Shown: positions 17,566-26,449, counted from the stretch's first letter. The stretch is 64,000 bases of DNA from Pelagibacterium sp. 26DY04 (GCF_031202305.1 NZ_CP101731.1:3784501-3848500), one strand, 5' to 3'. Numbers and translations: made by a program. Notes: generated by a model from the sequence alone, not told the origin.

Positions 17566-17633
17566 GGAACGTCCTTGCTGGCAGCGAACTTATCCCCATA
17601 TTGCAGACAACGCTTAACATGGGACCACAGACG

Positions 17634-17831
17634 ATGACCTTCGGAGATTTCATTCGGATCCTGTTTTCGATCCTCATTCCCCCGCTCGGCGTTTTCCTGC
17701 GCGTCGGCTTCGGGCTCCATTTCTGGCTCAACATCCTCCTGACGATCCTCGGCTATGTGCCGGGCCTCATCCACGCCATCTGGATCATCGCCAGCCACCG
17801 CACCCGCGACAGCATCACCTACAACCGCTAG
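17634..17831 (+). CDS. YqaE/Pmp3-family small membrane protein
   Basis: The 65-residue product has two hydrophobic helices with ILIPPLGVFLRVGFGLHFW followed by ILLTILGYVPGLIHAIWII, the Pmp3/YqaE signature (stress-induced small hydrophobic proteins that influence membrane potential). The start is uncertain: ATG at 17619 would add five residues, and no clear ribosome site is visible for either. The TAG stop (17829-17831) is the first three bases of the adjoining repeat element. Confidence 0.85.
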   Translation: MTFGDFIRILFSILIPPLGVFLRVGFGLHFWLNILLTILGYVPGLIHAIWIIASHRTRDSITYNR

Positions 17832-17933
17832 AGCGTGTCCAGCAAAAGTGGAAACGGTTTTGCGGTTCGGACACGCGACCAAACAAGGACTTAGAGCAAT
17901 TGAAGCGATTCGAAGAAAAGCGAAAATGCTCTA
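17829..17933 (+). repeat. Mosaic palindromic element, type A+B1
   Basis: This 105-bp copy runs from TAGAGCGTGTCCAGCAAAAG to AAAATGCTCTA. Module A pairs GCGTGTCC with GGACACGC around CGGTTTTGCGGTTC. Module B1 pairs AGAGCA with TGCTCT. The first TAG ends the Pmp3-like gene, and the last CTA is the TAG stop of the GNAT gene on the other strand, so the element fills the entire convergent gap. Confidence 0.85.
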
Positions 17934-18389
17934 AGTGTCGGTCTGATCGGGATGTTTTGACAAGTTCAGCTCGAAATAGACCATATCGACGCTCTTCCCG
18001 CCGATCGCTTCATAGAGCGACCTGGCGGGAAGATTGTCGGTTTCCGTGGCCACCCACCCATAGGTGACCCCGCGCGCCGCGGCCGCATCGAGCAGCACCG
18101 CCATCAGCTTCTTGCCGATCCCCCGCCGCTGGTGACTTTCGGCGACCCCAACCTCATTGACGTAGAATTCAGGATGCTTGTCGGGGTGGAAATAAAACAG
18201 CCCCGTCGCCATTCCCACCACCTTGTCCCCGTCCGTGGCAAGCGCGATGAGATAATCGGGATGGGCAAGATAGGCCTTTGCCAAATCCGGCTTTACCGGC
18301 TCGTCGAACACGCTGGTATCGGCCGACAGCAACAGGTCGAGATCTGCCTCACCGATAACCCGGACCAGAATGCCCGCCGGCTGCGTCAC
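17931..18389 (-). CDS. GNAT family N-acetyltransferase
   Basis: This 152-residue protein carries the acetyl-CoA-binding segment [20 protein letters not shown] (motif A, Q/RxxGxG/A) and a C-terminal [14 protein letters not shown] chose the GTG at 18389 because it overlaps the rlmN stop (GTGA), implying coupling. A longer reading frame upstream is only rlmN sequence in another frame. The substrate is unknown. Its TAG stop belongs to the repeat element ending at 17933. Confidence 0.88.
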   Translation of the reverse strand: MTQPAGILVRVIGEADLDLLLSADTSVFDEPVKPDLAKAYLAHPDYLIALATDGDKVVGMATGLFYFHPDKHPEFYVNEVGVAESHQRRGIGKKLMAVLLDAAAARGVTYGWVATETDNLPARSLYEAIGGKSVDMVYFELNLSKHPDQTDT

Positions 18390-19585
18390 AGCATGAAGGC
18401 CTCGCGGTCCTTCTTCTTGAGCCGCTCGGTCTCGGACTTGAGCTGCCCGCAGGCCGCAAAGATATCCCGCCCGCGCGGGGTGCGCACCGGCGAGGCATAG
18501 CCGGCGCGGTTGACGATATCGGCGAACGCCTCGATGCGATCCCAGTCCGAGCACACATAGTTCGAGCCGGGCCAGGGATTGAACGGGATCAGGTTGATCT
18601 TGGCCGGAATTTTCGCCAAAAGCCGCACCAATTCGCGCGCATCGGCGTCCGAATCGTTGATACCCTTGAGCATGACATATTCAAACGTAATCCGTTTTGC
18701 GTTAGATACCCCCGGATAGGTCCGGCAGGCTTCCAGCAGTTCCTCGAGCGGCCACTTCTTGTTGATCGGCACCAGCACGTCGCGCAGATCGTCGCGCACC
18801 GCGTGCAGCGAAATCGCCAGCATCACCCCGATTTCCGAGCCCGTCGGCTCGATCTGGGGCACCACACCCGAGGTCGAAAGCGTAATCCGCCGCTTGGAAA
18901 GCGAAAGCCCTTCCCCGTCCGACGCGATCAGCAAAGCCTTCTTGACGTTGTCGTAATTGTAGAGCGGCTCGCCCATGCCCATCATGACGATATTGGTGAT
19001 CGCCCGGTTTTCCCCGGCCGGCACCAATCCATCCGAAGGCCGCACGCCACCGGGGAAATCCCCCAGTCGCTCGCGCGCCATCATCACCTGGCCCAGGATT
19101 TCCCCGGCCGTAAGGTTCCGCACCAGCTTTTGCGTGCCCGTATGGCAGAACGAACAGGTGAGCGTGCAGCCCACCTGGGAAGAAACGCACAGCGTCCCGC
19201 GATCGCTTTCGGGAATATAGACGGTTTCGACCTCGACCGGCGGCATGTTGGGATGCTGGGGGTCGCGGAAGCGGAACAGCCATTTGCGCGTGCCGTCGAT
19301 CGAAACCTGCTCGGAAACGATCTCGGGCCGCCCGATGGAAAACGCCTGCTCGAGATCGGCGCGCAGCCCCTTGGCGATGTTGGTCATCGCCGAGAAGTCG
19401 GTGACGCCGTTGACGTAGATCCAGTTCCAGAGCTGGCTGGCCCGCATGCGCGCATCGCGCTCGGACAATCCGACCTCACCCAGATTGGCCACGATCTCCT
19501 TTTTCGACATGCCCAAGAGATCGCGCGGACCCGCAAGGGCGGGACGCGGCGCGGTGGCATGATCGATATTGAGCGCCAGACTCAT
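18386..19585 (-). CDS. rlmN: Dual-specificity 23S rRNA/tRNA adenine-C2 methyltransferase RlmN
   Basis: RlmN (399 residues) is a radical SAM enzyme that methylates A2503 of 23S rRNA and A37 of some tRNAs. [13 protein letters not shown] supplies the CxxxCxxC cluster ligands, preceded by [23 protein letters not shown] and the late Cys in DIFAACGQL complete the family pattern. I chose ATG 19585 (MSLALNI) over an upstream TTG five codons earlier. A GNAT gene overlaps its 3' end by 4 nt. Confidence 0.96.
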   Translation of the reverse strand: MSLALNIDHATAPRPALAGPRDLLGMSKKEIVANLGEVGLSERDARMRASQLWNWIYVNGVTDFSAMTNIAKGLRADLEQAFSIGRPEIVSEQVSIDGTRKWLFRFRDPQHPNMPPVEVETVYIPESDRGTLCVSSQVGCTLTCSFCHTGTQKLVRNLTAGEILGQVMMARERLGDFPGGVRPSDGLVPAGENRAITNIVMMGMGEPLYNYDNVKKALLIASDGEGLSLSKRRITLSTSGVVPQIEPTGSEIGVMLAISLHAVRDDLRDVLVPINKKWPLEELLEACRTYPGVSNAKRITFEYVMLKGINDSDADARELVRLLAKIPAKINLIPFNPWPGSNYVCSDWDRIEAFADIVNRAGYASPVRTPRGRDIFAACGQLKSETERLKKKDREAFML

Positions 19586-19726
19586 GGGCGAAGCTTCCAA
19601 GGGATTGTGAGGTTTTTGGGGTATATGGACGCGGGCAGGCCCGTTTCAAGGCCGATGCGGCAAACGTCGTCTTGTCCGCCCTCTAGCACAATCGCGCCAA
19701 TTGCGCAAAGCCGGCTCCATCCCGGA

Positions 19727-20239
19727 TCAGCAGGCGCCGTCGATATCTCCGGTCGCCGCGGTCGCCCCCGAGAGCGAGAATGTCTGGCGCACCGTTTGCC
19801 CCGCGGCATTGGTGCCCTCGATCACCATGGTCGAGCCGGCCCGGATCGCCTGCACCGCCGCCCCGCTCTGGCTCGGGTCGGCGAGCCAGGCCGCATCGTC
19901 CTGGGTGAACAGATCAAAGCTCTGCCCGCCCACCGACAGCGTCGCGGTGCTGTCGGGCGCAAACTGATAGCCGGCAACGAGATTGATTTCGGAGCGGATG
20001 CTCTCGGTCGGACGGTGGGTGATGTAGAAATAGGCATCCCCGGACGCGCCAGCGCTCGGCTCGGTCGAGCTGGGACGAGAGAGCACGAAGCAGATCTGCC
20101 CCTCGCTCTCCGTGGTCGCATAGGCCGACCAGGCATTGTGCTCGCCAAGAACGCGGACCGATTGGGCAGCAGCCGGCATGGACCAAAGGCCCAGGAGCGT
20201 GACCGCGATGACCGGTAGCGATGGAATGTGGCGTGCCAT
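19727..20239 (-). CDS. IalB-family exported protein (PF06776-like)
   Basis: The 170-residue protein has a Sec signal ending MPAAAQS and the invasion-associated-locus-B pattern. Visible blocks include WSAYATTESEGQICFVLSRP, DAYFYITHRPTESIRSEIN, LVAGYQF and a central LFTQDDAAWLADP. It is predicted periplasmic. The start at 20239 gives an intact signal peptide and an AGGAC-like ribosome site. It follows a paralogue by 85 bp. Function in this family is unclear; the invasion link comes from Bartonella and need not apply here. Confidence 0.85.
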   Translation of the reverse strand: MARHIPSLPVIAVTLLGLWSMPAAAQSVRVLGEHNAWSAYATTESEGQICFVLSRPSSTEPSAGASGDAYFYITHRPTESIRSEINLVAGYQFAPDSTATLSVGGQSFDLFTQDDAAWLADPSQSGAAVQAIRAGSTMVIEGTNAAGQTVRQTFSLSGATAATGDIDGAC

Positions 20240-20324
20240 GGCTGGTGTCCTATGTTTTACGAAAGTGCAAAAGGCCGGGACGGCCCCGACCCTTTGCCAA
20301 TGGCCCAACGTGCGCAAGCACGCC

Positions 20325-20852
20325 TTACTGCGGACATTCCTCGTTGGCGGCATTGAGCGCGGCGGTGATCCCGCGCAGCGAATAGGTATCCACCGTATTG
20401 GTGCCCCGCTGGGAGGTGGCGCGCACCACCATGGTGGCCCCGGCGCGCATGGCGCCCACAAAGCCGGGCTCATCCTCGATCGAGGCGAGCCAAGCCGATT
20501 CACCCTGGGTTACCATGGGGTAGGAGCGGCCATCGACCGAAGCGGACGCATTGGCGTTGGTCTCGTGGATCGGATAGCCGACGATCGTTGCCACCTCGTT
20601 GCGGTTGGTGGGCCGGATCGTCACGATGAAATGGATGGCGCCGCGATTGACATTGGTGGGCTCGCTGGTCTGCGGCGTCGAGGAGACGTAGCAGATCTTG
20701 CCGCTTCCGTCGGTGTCGGTCCACGCCGTCCAGAAATCGAAAGTCCCCAGATTGTCGGCGGCGAACGCCGCCGGGCTGGCACAAAGCACAACCGCACCGC
20801 CGGCCAGGGCGGCAAGCATGCGGCGGATATGGCTGCGAAACGAAAACGTCAT
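20325..20852 (-). CDS. IalB-family exported protein, second paralogue
   Basis: The 175-residue product has a signal peptide (RRMLAALAGGAVVLCASPAA) cleaved near AFAA. Its mature domain has the same block order as the neighbour at 19727: WTAWTDTDGSGKICYVSSTP, HFIVTIRPTNRNEV, IVGYPI, and a terminal TNTVDTYSLRGITAAL. The start at 20852 follows AAGGGGAAGGG, a good ribosome site; earlier in-frame codons lack one. The two genes look like a tandem duplication, with the product probably periplasmic. Confidence 0.87.
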   Translation of the reverse strand: MTFSFRSHIRRMLAALAGGAVVLCASPAAFAADNLGTFDFWTAWTDTDGSGKICYVSSTPQTSEPTNVNRGAIHFIVTIRPTNRNEVATIVGYPIHETNANASASVDGRSYPMVTQGESAWLASIEDEPGFVGAMRAGATMVVRATSQRGTNTVDTYSLRGITAALNAANEECPQ

Positions 20853-20888
20853 CGCCAAACCCTTCCCCTTATTCTTTAAAACATGCAC

Positions 20889-21055
20889 ATGACTGCCGCC
20901 AACTCTGCACCCTTATGGTTACCAGAGAGCAAACGCCACGGCTTTTCCCACGAGGCGGCAAACTAGGGAGGAATTTGGCCGGAATTTGGCCACCTCCCAC
21001 GCCACGCCTACACGAAGATTTGTGCGCGTTTCACGCTGAACACGGGCTGAACGGG
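20889..21055. other. Intergenic region with 11-bp tandem repeat
   Basis: The gap between thpR and the IalB pair holds two adjacent copies of GGAATTTGGCC at 970-980 and 981-991 of the 20-kb block (20970-20980, 20981-20991). It presumably includes the promoter of the IalB genes. No other structure is visible. Confidence 0.4.
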
Positions 21056-21595
21056 TTATGCGGCCAAAGGATAGTCCTGTTCGATGACATAGGGCCCTCC
21101 GCCCACCGAATCGCGGCTGGAAAACACCACGAATTTTTCGACCGTAAAGCTCATGGGACTGAACTTTCCGGCCTGGGCGATATGGCGCGCCAGATCGGCG
21201 GGACTGGCGTCGCGCAGCCGCGCCAGGGTGACGTGCGGAATGAATTTTCGGCCCTCGGGCGGCAGCCCGATGCGCTGCAGCAGCCGCTCCTGGCTGGCCT
21301 GCAGCCGGGCGAGCGGTTCGGACGGCTCGACCCCCGCATAAAGCGCCCGCGGCTTATTGCCGCCGAAAACCCCAAGATGGGAGAGAGTGAGGGTAAAGGG
21401 CTCCACATCCGCATGCATTTCGAGGGCGTCATAGACCTCGCCCGCCGTGCGGTGATCGATGTCGCCGATATAGCGCAGGGTGATATGGTAGTTTTCGGGA
21501 TCGATCCAGCGGGCCCCGGAAAGCCCGCCACGCTTGAGGGACAGCGCGAACCCCAGATCGTAGGGAAGCTGCAAACCGGTAAACAGTCTGGGCAT
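21056..21595 (-). CDS. thpR: RNA 2',3'-cyclic phosphodiesterase (2H family)
   Basis: This 179-residue 2H phosphoesterase has the two catalytic motifs HITLRYIG (about 38-45) and HVTLARLR (about 121-128), spaced as in ThpR/LigT. The family opens 2',3'-cyclic phosphates on RNA ends and seals tRNA halves in vitro. The N-terminal MPRLFTGLQLP agrees with the family start. The gene stands alone on the minus strand. Confidence 0.93.
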   Translation of the reverse strand: MPRLFTGLQLPYDLGFALSLKRGGLSGARWIDPENYHITLRYIGDIDHRTAGEVYDALEMHADVEPFTLTLSHLGVFGGNKPRALYAGVEPSEPLARLQASQERLLQRIGLPPEGRKFIPHVTLARLRDASPADLARHIAQAGKFSPMSFTVEKFVVFSSRDSVGGGPYVIEQDYPLAA

Positions 21596-21841
21596 GAGCG
21601 TAACCTTCCATGTCCCGGCCGCCCGGCCCTTTCCGGGCCGACCGAATCAGAGCCTAGCACATCGGTTCGCCAGCGGAATCAAAAACCCGTCAGCGCCATG
21701 GGCGGCGAATCCTCTGGTGGCCGGTTTTGCTTGTAATTTCAGAGGCTCGTCTCCATATTATCCCTCAACTGGCAACCCCCGGGTCGGCATGAGGCTGGCT
21801 CGGCTGCCGGAAAGCCACTTTGCAAGAGGATGGAACACGAA

Positions 21842-22612
21842 ATGGCACAATACGACCGTCAGACCGTCGCAGGGCGTGTAGGCACGGCCGCCGCCATCGA
21901 CGAGGGTCTGCGCAGCCATATGCTGCGTGTTTACAATTACATGGGCATCGGCCTGGTCGTCACGGGCCTCATCGCCTTTTTCGCCAACCAGATGGCCGTG
22001 ACCGCCGATCCTTCGGCCGCTGCCGCTCAGTTGGCCGACGGCACGCTTCTGACCCAGTGGGGCGTTCTGCTCTACACGAGCCCCCTGATGTGGGTCGTGG
22101 CGCTCTCCCCGCTCGCCTTCGTCCTGGTGCTCTCCTTCGGCATCAACAAGCTCTCCTTCGGTGCCGCCCAGGCCGTGTTCTGGGGCTTTGCCGCGATGAT
22201 GGGCCTGTCGCTGTCGTCGATCTTTTTGGTCTATACCGACGCCTCGATCGCCAAGGTGTTCTTCATCACCGCCGCCACCTTCGGCGCGATGAGCCTTTAC
22301 GGCTACACCACCAAGCGCGATCTTACCGGCATGGGCTCGTTCCTGATGATGGGCCTGATCGGCCTGATCATCGCCATGGTGGTCAATATCTTCCTTCAGT
22401 CTTCGGCTCTCGATTTCGCCATCTCGGCGATCGGCGTGCTGATCTTTGTGGGTCTGACCGCCTATGACACCCAGAAGATCAAGGAAGGCTATGCCGAAAA
22501 CATCGGTCATGAAGGCCTGGGCAAGATGGCCATCATGGGCGCGCTGACCCTGTATCTGGACTTCATCAACCTGTTCCTGATGCTGCTGCGCCTGTTCGGC
22601 AATCGCGAGTAG
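21842..22612 (+). CDS. Bax inhibitor-1/YccA family membrane protein
   Basis: The 256-residue protein has seven hydrophobic segments and ends with an acidic/hydrophobic pattern (FVGLTAYDTQKIKEGY and LYLDFINLFLMLLRLFG) typical of the TMBIM/BI-1 family. Members form calcium-leak or FtsH-associated membrane proteins. I chose ATG 21842 because the AAGAGGA site has proper spacing to it; an ATG at 21830 is too close. A clear rho-independent terminator follows at 22636. Confidence 0.93.
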   Translation: MAQYDRQTVAGRVGTAAAIDEGLRSHMLRVYNYMGIGLVVTGLIAFFANQMAVTADPSAAAAQLADGTLLTQWGVLLYTSPLMWVVALSPLAFVLVLSFGINKLSFGAAQAVFWGFAAMMGLSLSSIFLVYTDASIAKVFFITAATFGAMSLYGYTTKRDLTGMGSFLMMGLIGLIIAMVVNIFLQSSALDFAISAIGVLIFVGLTAYDTQKIKEGYAENIGHEGLGKMAIMGALTLYLDFINLFLMLLRLFGNRE

Positions 22613-22635
22613 AGTCAGAAACAACCGACTTTCGG

Positions 22636-22667
22636 AAAAGGCCGCGGATCACCTCCGCGGCCTTTTT
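22636..22667 (+). terminator. Rho-independent terminator after the BI-1 gene
   Basis: The arms AAAAGGCCGCGGA and TCCGCGGCCTTTT pair over 13 bp around a 5-nt loop, with a run of T at the 3' end on the plus strand. Confidence 0.9.
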
Positions 22668-22707
22668 CTATGATGGGGGTTAAGCCCCTTGAAATTTTAA
22701 GCCTGGT

Positions 22708-23106
22708 CTACCGCACGACGTAGAGCTGGGGATCGAGAACACGCAGCACGGCGGCCAGATCATGCCCGCGCTTGAGCACGCGGCCATCGCTGCCGATGAC
22801 CATATATTGCCCCTGCCGGCGCGCCAGCTTGGGATTTTTCTCCACAACGAAAAGCGGCCGTTCCGACGTGCGCTGATAGATGGAGAACATGGCCCGCTCG
22901 CGCCCGAAATCAAGGGCATAGTCGCGCCATTCTCCAGCAGCGACCTTGCGGCCGTAGACATTGAGGATAAGGGCGAGTTCCTTGCGGTCGAAGCTGACGA
23001 CGGTATGTGGCCGGGCCTGGGACGAGGGGGAGGAAAGCGTCAAGATGCTGCCCTTCTGGCTGTCATAGCGCTCGTTCAAACCGGCCCGCCTCCGTTTCAG
23101 CTTCAC
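22708..23106 (-). CDS. DUF2794 family protein
   Basis: The 132-residue protein shows the DUF2794 pattern: VVSFDRKELALILNVYGRKV, ALDFGRERAMFSIYQR and LFVVEKNPKLARRQGQY. It is a conserved alphaproteobacterial family of unknown function, cytoplasmic and basic at the N-terminus. It is separated from the next minus-strand gene (DUF1223) by a 300-bp gap with a candidate RNA gene on the other strand. Confidence 0.85.
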   Translation of the reverse strand: MKLKRRRAGLNERYDSQKGSILTLSSPSSQARPHTVVSFDRKELALILNVYGRKVAAGEWRDYALDFGRERAMFSIYQRTSERPLFVVEKNPKLARRQGQYMVIGSDGRVLKRGHDLAAVLRVLDPQLYVVR

Positions 23107-23244
23107 TGTCCAATCCGATGATCCTCCCGTTCGTTCCCGGACGCAAGAGGTTTGAGCGCGTCCGGGGGTGGCGCAAACTCACCCACAATTGAACCGATTT
23201 AAGCCACAATCCCTCCCTTCTCATGCCCCATTGCGAAATTAGCT

Positions 23245-23406
23245 TACGCTCATTGCCTCCAGTTAGCCGGCCTCCGGATCCACCGAGCCCCCAAACCATG
23301 GATCCGGCAGGCCGGCGCCCTTCCCGGTCTTGCCTTCCGGGGATAGGAGACTCCTCCAAAATCGCTTAGCTCCCTGTCATCATGCGATGCAGGGAGTTTT
23401 GTTTTT
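23245..23406 (+). ncRNA. Candidate small RNA with intrinsic terminator
   Basis: Hairpin 1 (23266-23316) pairs 17 bp with one bulge: GCCGGCCT+CCGGATCCA against TGGATCCGG+AGGCCGGC. Its 16-nt loop contains GAGCCCCCAAAC. Hairpin 2 (23321-23343) pairs TTCCCGG with CCGGGGA. The terminator (23370-23396) pairs CTCCCTG+CATC with GATG+CAGGGAG and ends TTTTGTTTTT. C-rich unpaired stretches (GCCTCC, CTCCTCC) could bind ribosome sites, as in other alphaproteobacterial sRNAs. No convincing promoter was found, so the 5' end is a guess. Confidence 0.45.
23370..23406 (+). terminator. Rho-independent terminator of the candidate sRNA
   Basis: An 11-bp stem with an ATGC loop and one bulged T is followed by TTTTGTTTTT. 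No plus-strand protein gene reads into it, which implies a non-coding transcript. It abuts the stop of the convergent DUF1223 gene. Confidence 0.8.
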
Positions 23407-23409
23407 CCC

Positions 23410-24141
23410 CTAACGGTAAAACGCCGAGGCGCCCAGTATGCGGCCGGGCAATTGACCGTTCTTCTCCTGTACGATCACCGCGGCGCCATCCGAATGGGTG
23501 CCCAGGATTTCTTCGAGCGGAATGACGATCTCGGCGCCCTCTTCGGGATCCCACATGCCGATCGCCTGCCGTCCCGTCACGATATGGGTATAGGCCAGCG
23601 CCCGGCCCGAATTCTCGCCCCGCTCGATCGCCACTTCCGCGCTGTCGCGATAAGTGACGACCCAGACCACGGCAGGAGGCAATGATGCATCGGCGGGCGC
23701 TTCAAAGGTGATGGATTGTTCCCCATTGGCGCGCAACGACACCGAAAGCGGCGAGACGGCTTCTTCGATGGCCCGCTCGGCTTCGGCGGCGTCCGAACCC
23801 ACCACCGCCGTCTGTCCGTTGATCACCATTTGCGGGGTATAGATGCGCATCTTGCCCCAGCTTTCAGCATAGGCCTTCTGCAATTCGGTGTTGGCGGGCA
23901 GCGCGAAGGTGTCCTGCCAGCCGATATAATCCCAATAATCGATATGATAGCCCAGGGCGACCACGTCGTCGCGCATGCCGAGGTCAGAAAGCAGCTCATC
24001 GGCGTCAGGACAACGCGAGCAGCCCTGGCTGGTGAACAGCTCGACCACGGTTTCCGCATTGTCGCGAATCTCCACGGCACCGGCTGGAGCGGCGACAAGG
24101 AGCGGCATGGCGGCGAGAAGGCGGAAAGGTCGGACGATCAT
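23410..24141 (-). CDS. DUF1223 thioredoxin-fold exported protein
   Basis: The 243-residue protein has an N-terminal signal-like helix (RLLAAMPLLVAAPAGAVE). A VVELFTSQGCSRCPDADELL segment at about residues 33-52 carries a CxxC redox-type motif of the DUF1223 family. MRIYTPQMVINGQ supports the thioredoxin-like core. It is probably periplasmic. I chose ATG 24141 for the intact signal. The gene ends a minus-strand row with SelO, anti-sigma, ECF sigma and a COG4315 gene, at only 38 bp from selO. Confidence 0.87.
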   Translation of the reverse strand: MIVRPFRLLAAMPLLVAAPAGAVEIRDNAETVVELFTSQGCSRCPDADELLSDLGMRDDVVALGYHIDYWDYIGWQDTFALPANTELQKAYAESWGKMRIYTPQMVINGQTAVVGSDAAEAERAIEEAVSPLSVSLRANGEQSITFEAPADASLPPAVVWVVTYRDSAEVAIERGENSGRALAYTHIVTGRQAIGMWDPEEGAEIVIPLEEILGTHSDGAAVIVQEKNGQLPGRILGASAFYR

Positions 24142-24179
24142 GGGCCAGTTTTGTACGCGTTCGCGCAGCGGCCCGCCAG

Positions 24180-25625
24180 TCAATTGATGGTGAAACTTTC
24201 GATCCCGTAGGCGCGGCCCATGTCCTCGATTTCGGCCAGAGCTGCCTCCAATAGCGACCAATCATCATTCTGGGCGATCGGTACCCAGATCGCCTCGACC
24301 TCTTCGATCAGCATGGTCCTTGGCCGCGATCGGCTGAAATAGGGGTGATCGAGATTGGCGTCGGGTGCGGTTTCATAGTCATCGAGCAATGCTCTGAGCG
24401 CCGCAAAACTCTCGCTGCCATAACTCGACGCCTCCGGGCTGTCTCCGGCGCGCTTTTCCGAGGCCATCCCGCCGCGCCAATCGAAAAACACCTGCTCATA
24501 GGCCGGCCGCTCGGCCTCCATGAAGGAGAAAAAGGCGGAAAGAAGCTGGCTATCAGCCGTTGCACCGCGTGAAACCACGCCAAGCCTTTTGACCACGACC
24601 TGCGCCAGGGATCGTTGAAAGGCCGGCCAGAAGCGGTTGAGTTGGGGTTCGAGCTTTTCGACGCTCGAAAGCGGCACCAGGCATTCGGCCAGCCGCGTCA
24701 TGTTCCACGCAAGCGCATCGGGCTGGCGCCCGAAGGCATAAAGCCCGGTTTCGTCGAAATAGGCTGCCGTGAACAATGGATCATAGCGCGGAAGAAACCG
24801 CCACGGACCGTAATCGAAGCTTTCGCCGGTGATGTTGGTGTTGTCGGTATTGATCACCCCGTGGACGAACCCCGCCCCGATCCATTGCGCTCCTACCCGC
24901 GCCACGCTTTCGGCCACGGCGCCGAGCAGGCCGGGCACGCGATCATCGACCGGCAGATCACCGAGGTTGGGATAATAGTGAGCGATCGCATGGTCGACGA
25001 GCCGCGCCATCCCCGCGTGATCTCCCAGATAGTCGAGACGCTGGAAGGTTCCGATGCGGATATGGGAATGGGAGAGCCGCACCAGAACCGAGGAGCGCGT
25101 TGGCGATGGCTCATCGCCGCGATAGAGCGCCTCGCCGGTCTCGATCAGGGAAAAGCTCTTGGACGTCTCGACACCCAGCGCCTCGAGCATTGTGGTCGCC
25201 AGCACTTCCCGAACGCCGCCCTTGAGCGTCAGCCGCCCGTCCCCTCCCCGCGACCACGGCGTCGTGCCCGAACCCTTGGTGCCGAAATCGAGCAGCTTGC
25301 CATCATTGGGATCGTAGGCCTGGGCAAAGAGAAAGCCGCGCCCATCGCCCAGATCGGGATTGTAGCCCTGAAACTGATGCCCGTGATAGCGCAGCGCCAG
25401 CGGCGCCTCGAAGCTGCCCCGGAGCGGCTGGAACCGGGCGAAATGGGAAATCCATTGCTCCTGCGTCAGCCCACCAAGTCCCATGCGTTCGGCCCATCGC
25501 CGGTTGCGGTGGCGCAGAATTGTCTTGGGGAAGTCGGCCGGGGAAACGATATCGTAAAACGCATCGCCTAGGCGGGCGTGAACCGTTGCGCCTTTGAACC
25601 GGGAGATCACATCGCCATCCTTCAT
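24180..25625 (-). CDS. selO: Protein adenylyltransferase SelO (YdiU family)
   Basis: SelO (481 residues) is a pseudokinase-fold enzyme that transfers AMP to Ser, Thr or Tyr of target proteins and is linked to redox homeostasis. LALRYHGHQFQGYNPDLGDGR, FGTKGSGTTPWSR and GVINTDNTNI followed by GESFDYGP (metal-binding Asn and Asp) are diagnostic. The start MKDGDVISRFKG at 25625 is chosen; earlier in-frame codons overlap the anti-sigma gene. There is no C-terminal selenocysteine-type motif. It sits 40 bp after the anti-sigma gene, so co-regulation by the ECF sigma is likely. Confidence 0.94.
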   Translation of the reverse strand: MKDGDVISRFKGATVHARLGDAFYDIVSPADFPKTILRHRNRRWAERMGLGGLTQEQWISHFARFQPLRGSFEAPLALRYHGHQFQGYNPDLGDGRGFLFAQAYDPNDGKLLDFGTKGSGTTPWSRGGDGRLTLKGGVREVLATTMLEALGVETSKSFSLIETGEALYRGDEPSPTRSSVLVRLSHSHIRIGTFQRLDYLGDHAGMARLVDHAIAHYYPNLGDLPVDDRVPGLLGAVAESVARVGAQWIGAGFVHGVINTDNTNITGESFDYGPWRFLPRYDPLFTAAYFDETGLYAFGRQPDALAWNMTRLAECLVPLSSVEKLEPQLNRFWPAFQRSLAQVVVKRLGVVSRGATADSQLLSAFFSFMEAERPAYEQVFFDWRGGMASEKRAGDSPEASSYGSESFAALRALLDDYETAPDANLDHPYFSRSRPRTMLIEEVEAIWVPIAQNDDWSLLEAALAEIEDMGRAYGIESFTIN

Positions 25626-25665
25626 GCCCAGCCAACGCGACAGTCCGCGACTGGTTTCGGTTCGC

Positions 25666-26436
25666 TTAGATGGTTTCGAAATGAGCGTAAACCGCGCGCG
25701 AGATGTCTTCGAGATCGCCGCGGTCGAGAAAACCCGAAATGGCATAGGCGATCGGCCCGTCCACCCAGCGGAAGGTGTTGACCCCATCCTCGGCTGAAAA
25801 CTGGAAGGCCGTGTCCCGCGCGCCCGCATTGCGCGCCAGAAGAATGGTGGCCCGATCCCCTTGCGGGTTCTCATACATCAGCATGGCGCCGGGACGTCCG
25901 CCCAGCGGCAGCAGCCGCCCGCCCACCAATTCGAAGCCCAGATCGGCAAGGCTGGGGGCGGTAAAGGGTTTCTCGATGCGGTTGCCCAGCCAGGTGACCA
26001 GATGATCGCGCTCGGCCGCGCCGACTTCGACCGGATGGCGGACCTCGCGCACATAGGTGAGAAAGACATCCCGCGCCGCCACGTCAAGCCATTGCGCTTC
26101 AGAACCGGGCTGCATCAACACGCCGCGCGCGGCATAGCCCGCGCCGCTCCCGAGCCCAAAGGCAATAAGCAATGCGGCGGCGATCGCCGGCCAATTGGCA
26201 AGCCATCGGCGTGAGGAGGAACGCTCGGGAATATCGGCCGCTGTCGCGAAGCCATAATCGGCGAGAGTATCGAAAAGCGCCGCTTCGTTGGCGCGCCAGC
26301 TCTCGATCTCCTGCGCCAGCTCGGGATGGTCGAGGAGATAGGCCCGCACCAACGCCTCCCGATCCGCGTCCAGCCGGCCATCGGCATAGGCGTTGAGATC
26401 GTCTTCGGTGGGAGGGTCGGTCTCGGGTCTGGTCAT
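25666..26436 (-). CDS. Anti-sigma factor (transmembrane)
   Basis: The 256-residue protein has an N-terminal cytoplasmic domain (LNAYADGRLDADREALVRAY and a following LDHPELAQEIESWR) typical of anti-sigma helices. One membrane helix lies at about 82-105 (AIAAALLIAFGLGSGAGYAA). A periplasmic domain of about 150 residues follows. No zinc-type HxxxCxxC is present. It lies 13 bp downstream of an ECF sigma gene, the standard sigma/anti-sigma arrangement, and 40 bp upstream of selO. Confidence 0.9.
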   Translation of the reverse strand: MTRPETDPPTEDDLNAYADGRLDADREALVRAYLLDHPELAQEIESWRANEAALFDTLADYGFATAADIPERSSSRRWLANWPAIAAALLIAFGLGSGAGYAARGVLMQPGSEAQWLDVAARDVFLTYVREVRHPVEVGAAERDHLVTWLGNRIEKPFTAPSLADLGFELVGGRLLPLGGRPGAMLMYENPQGDRATILLARNAGARDTAFQFSAEDGVNTFRWVDGPIAYAISGFLDRGDLEDISRAVYAHFETI

Positions 26437-26449
26437 CGGCGCTGCAAAA

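Larger units (their letters stand above)
23107..23409. other. Intergenic region DUF2794-DUF1223 (303 bp)
   Basis: No protein gene is supported. The minus-strand DUF2794 promoter must lie in the left part. The right part (about 23245-23406) has three stacked hairpins ending in a plus-strand terminator, described as a candidate small RNA. Confidence 0.6.
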
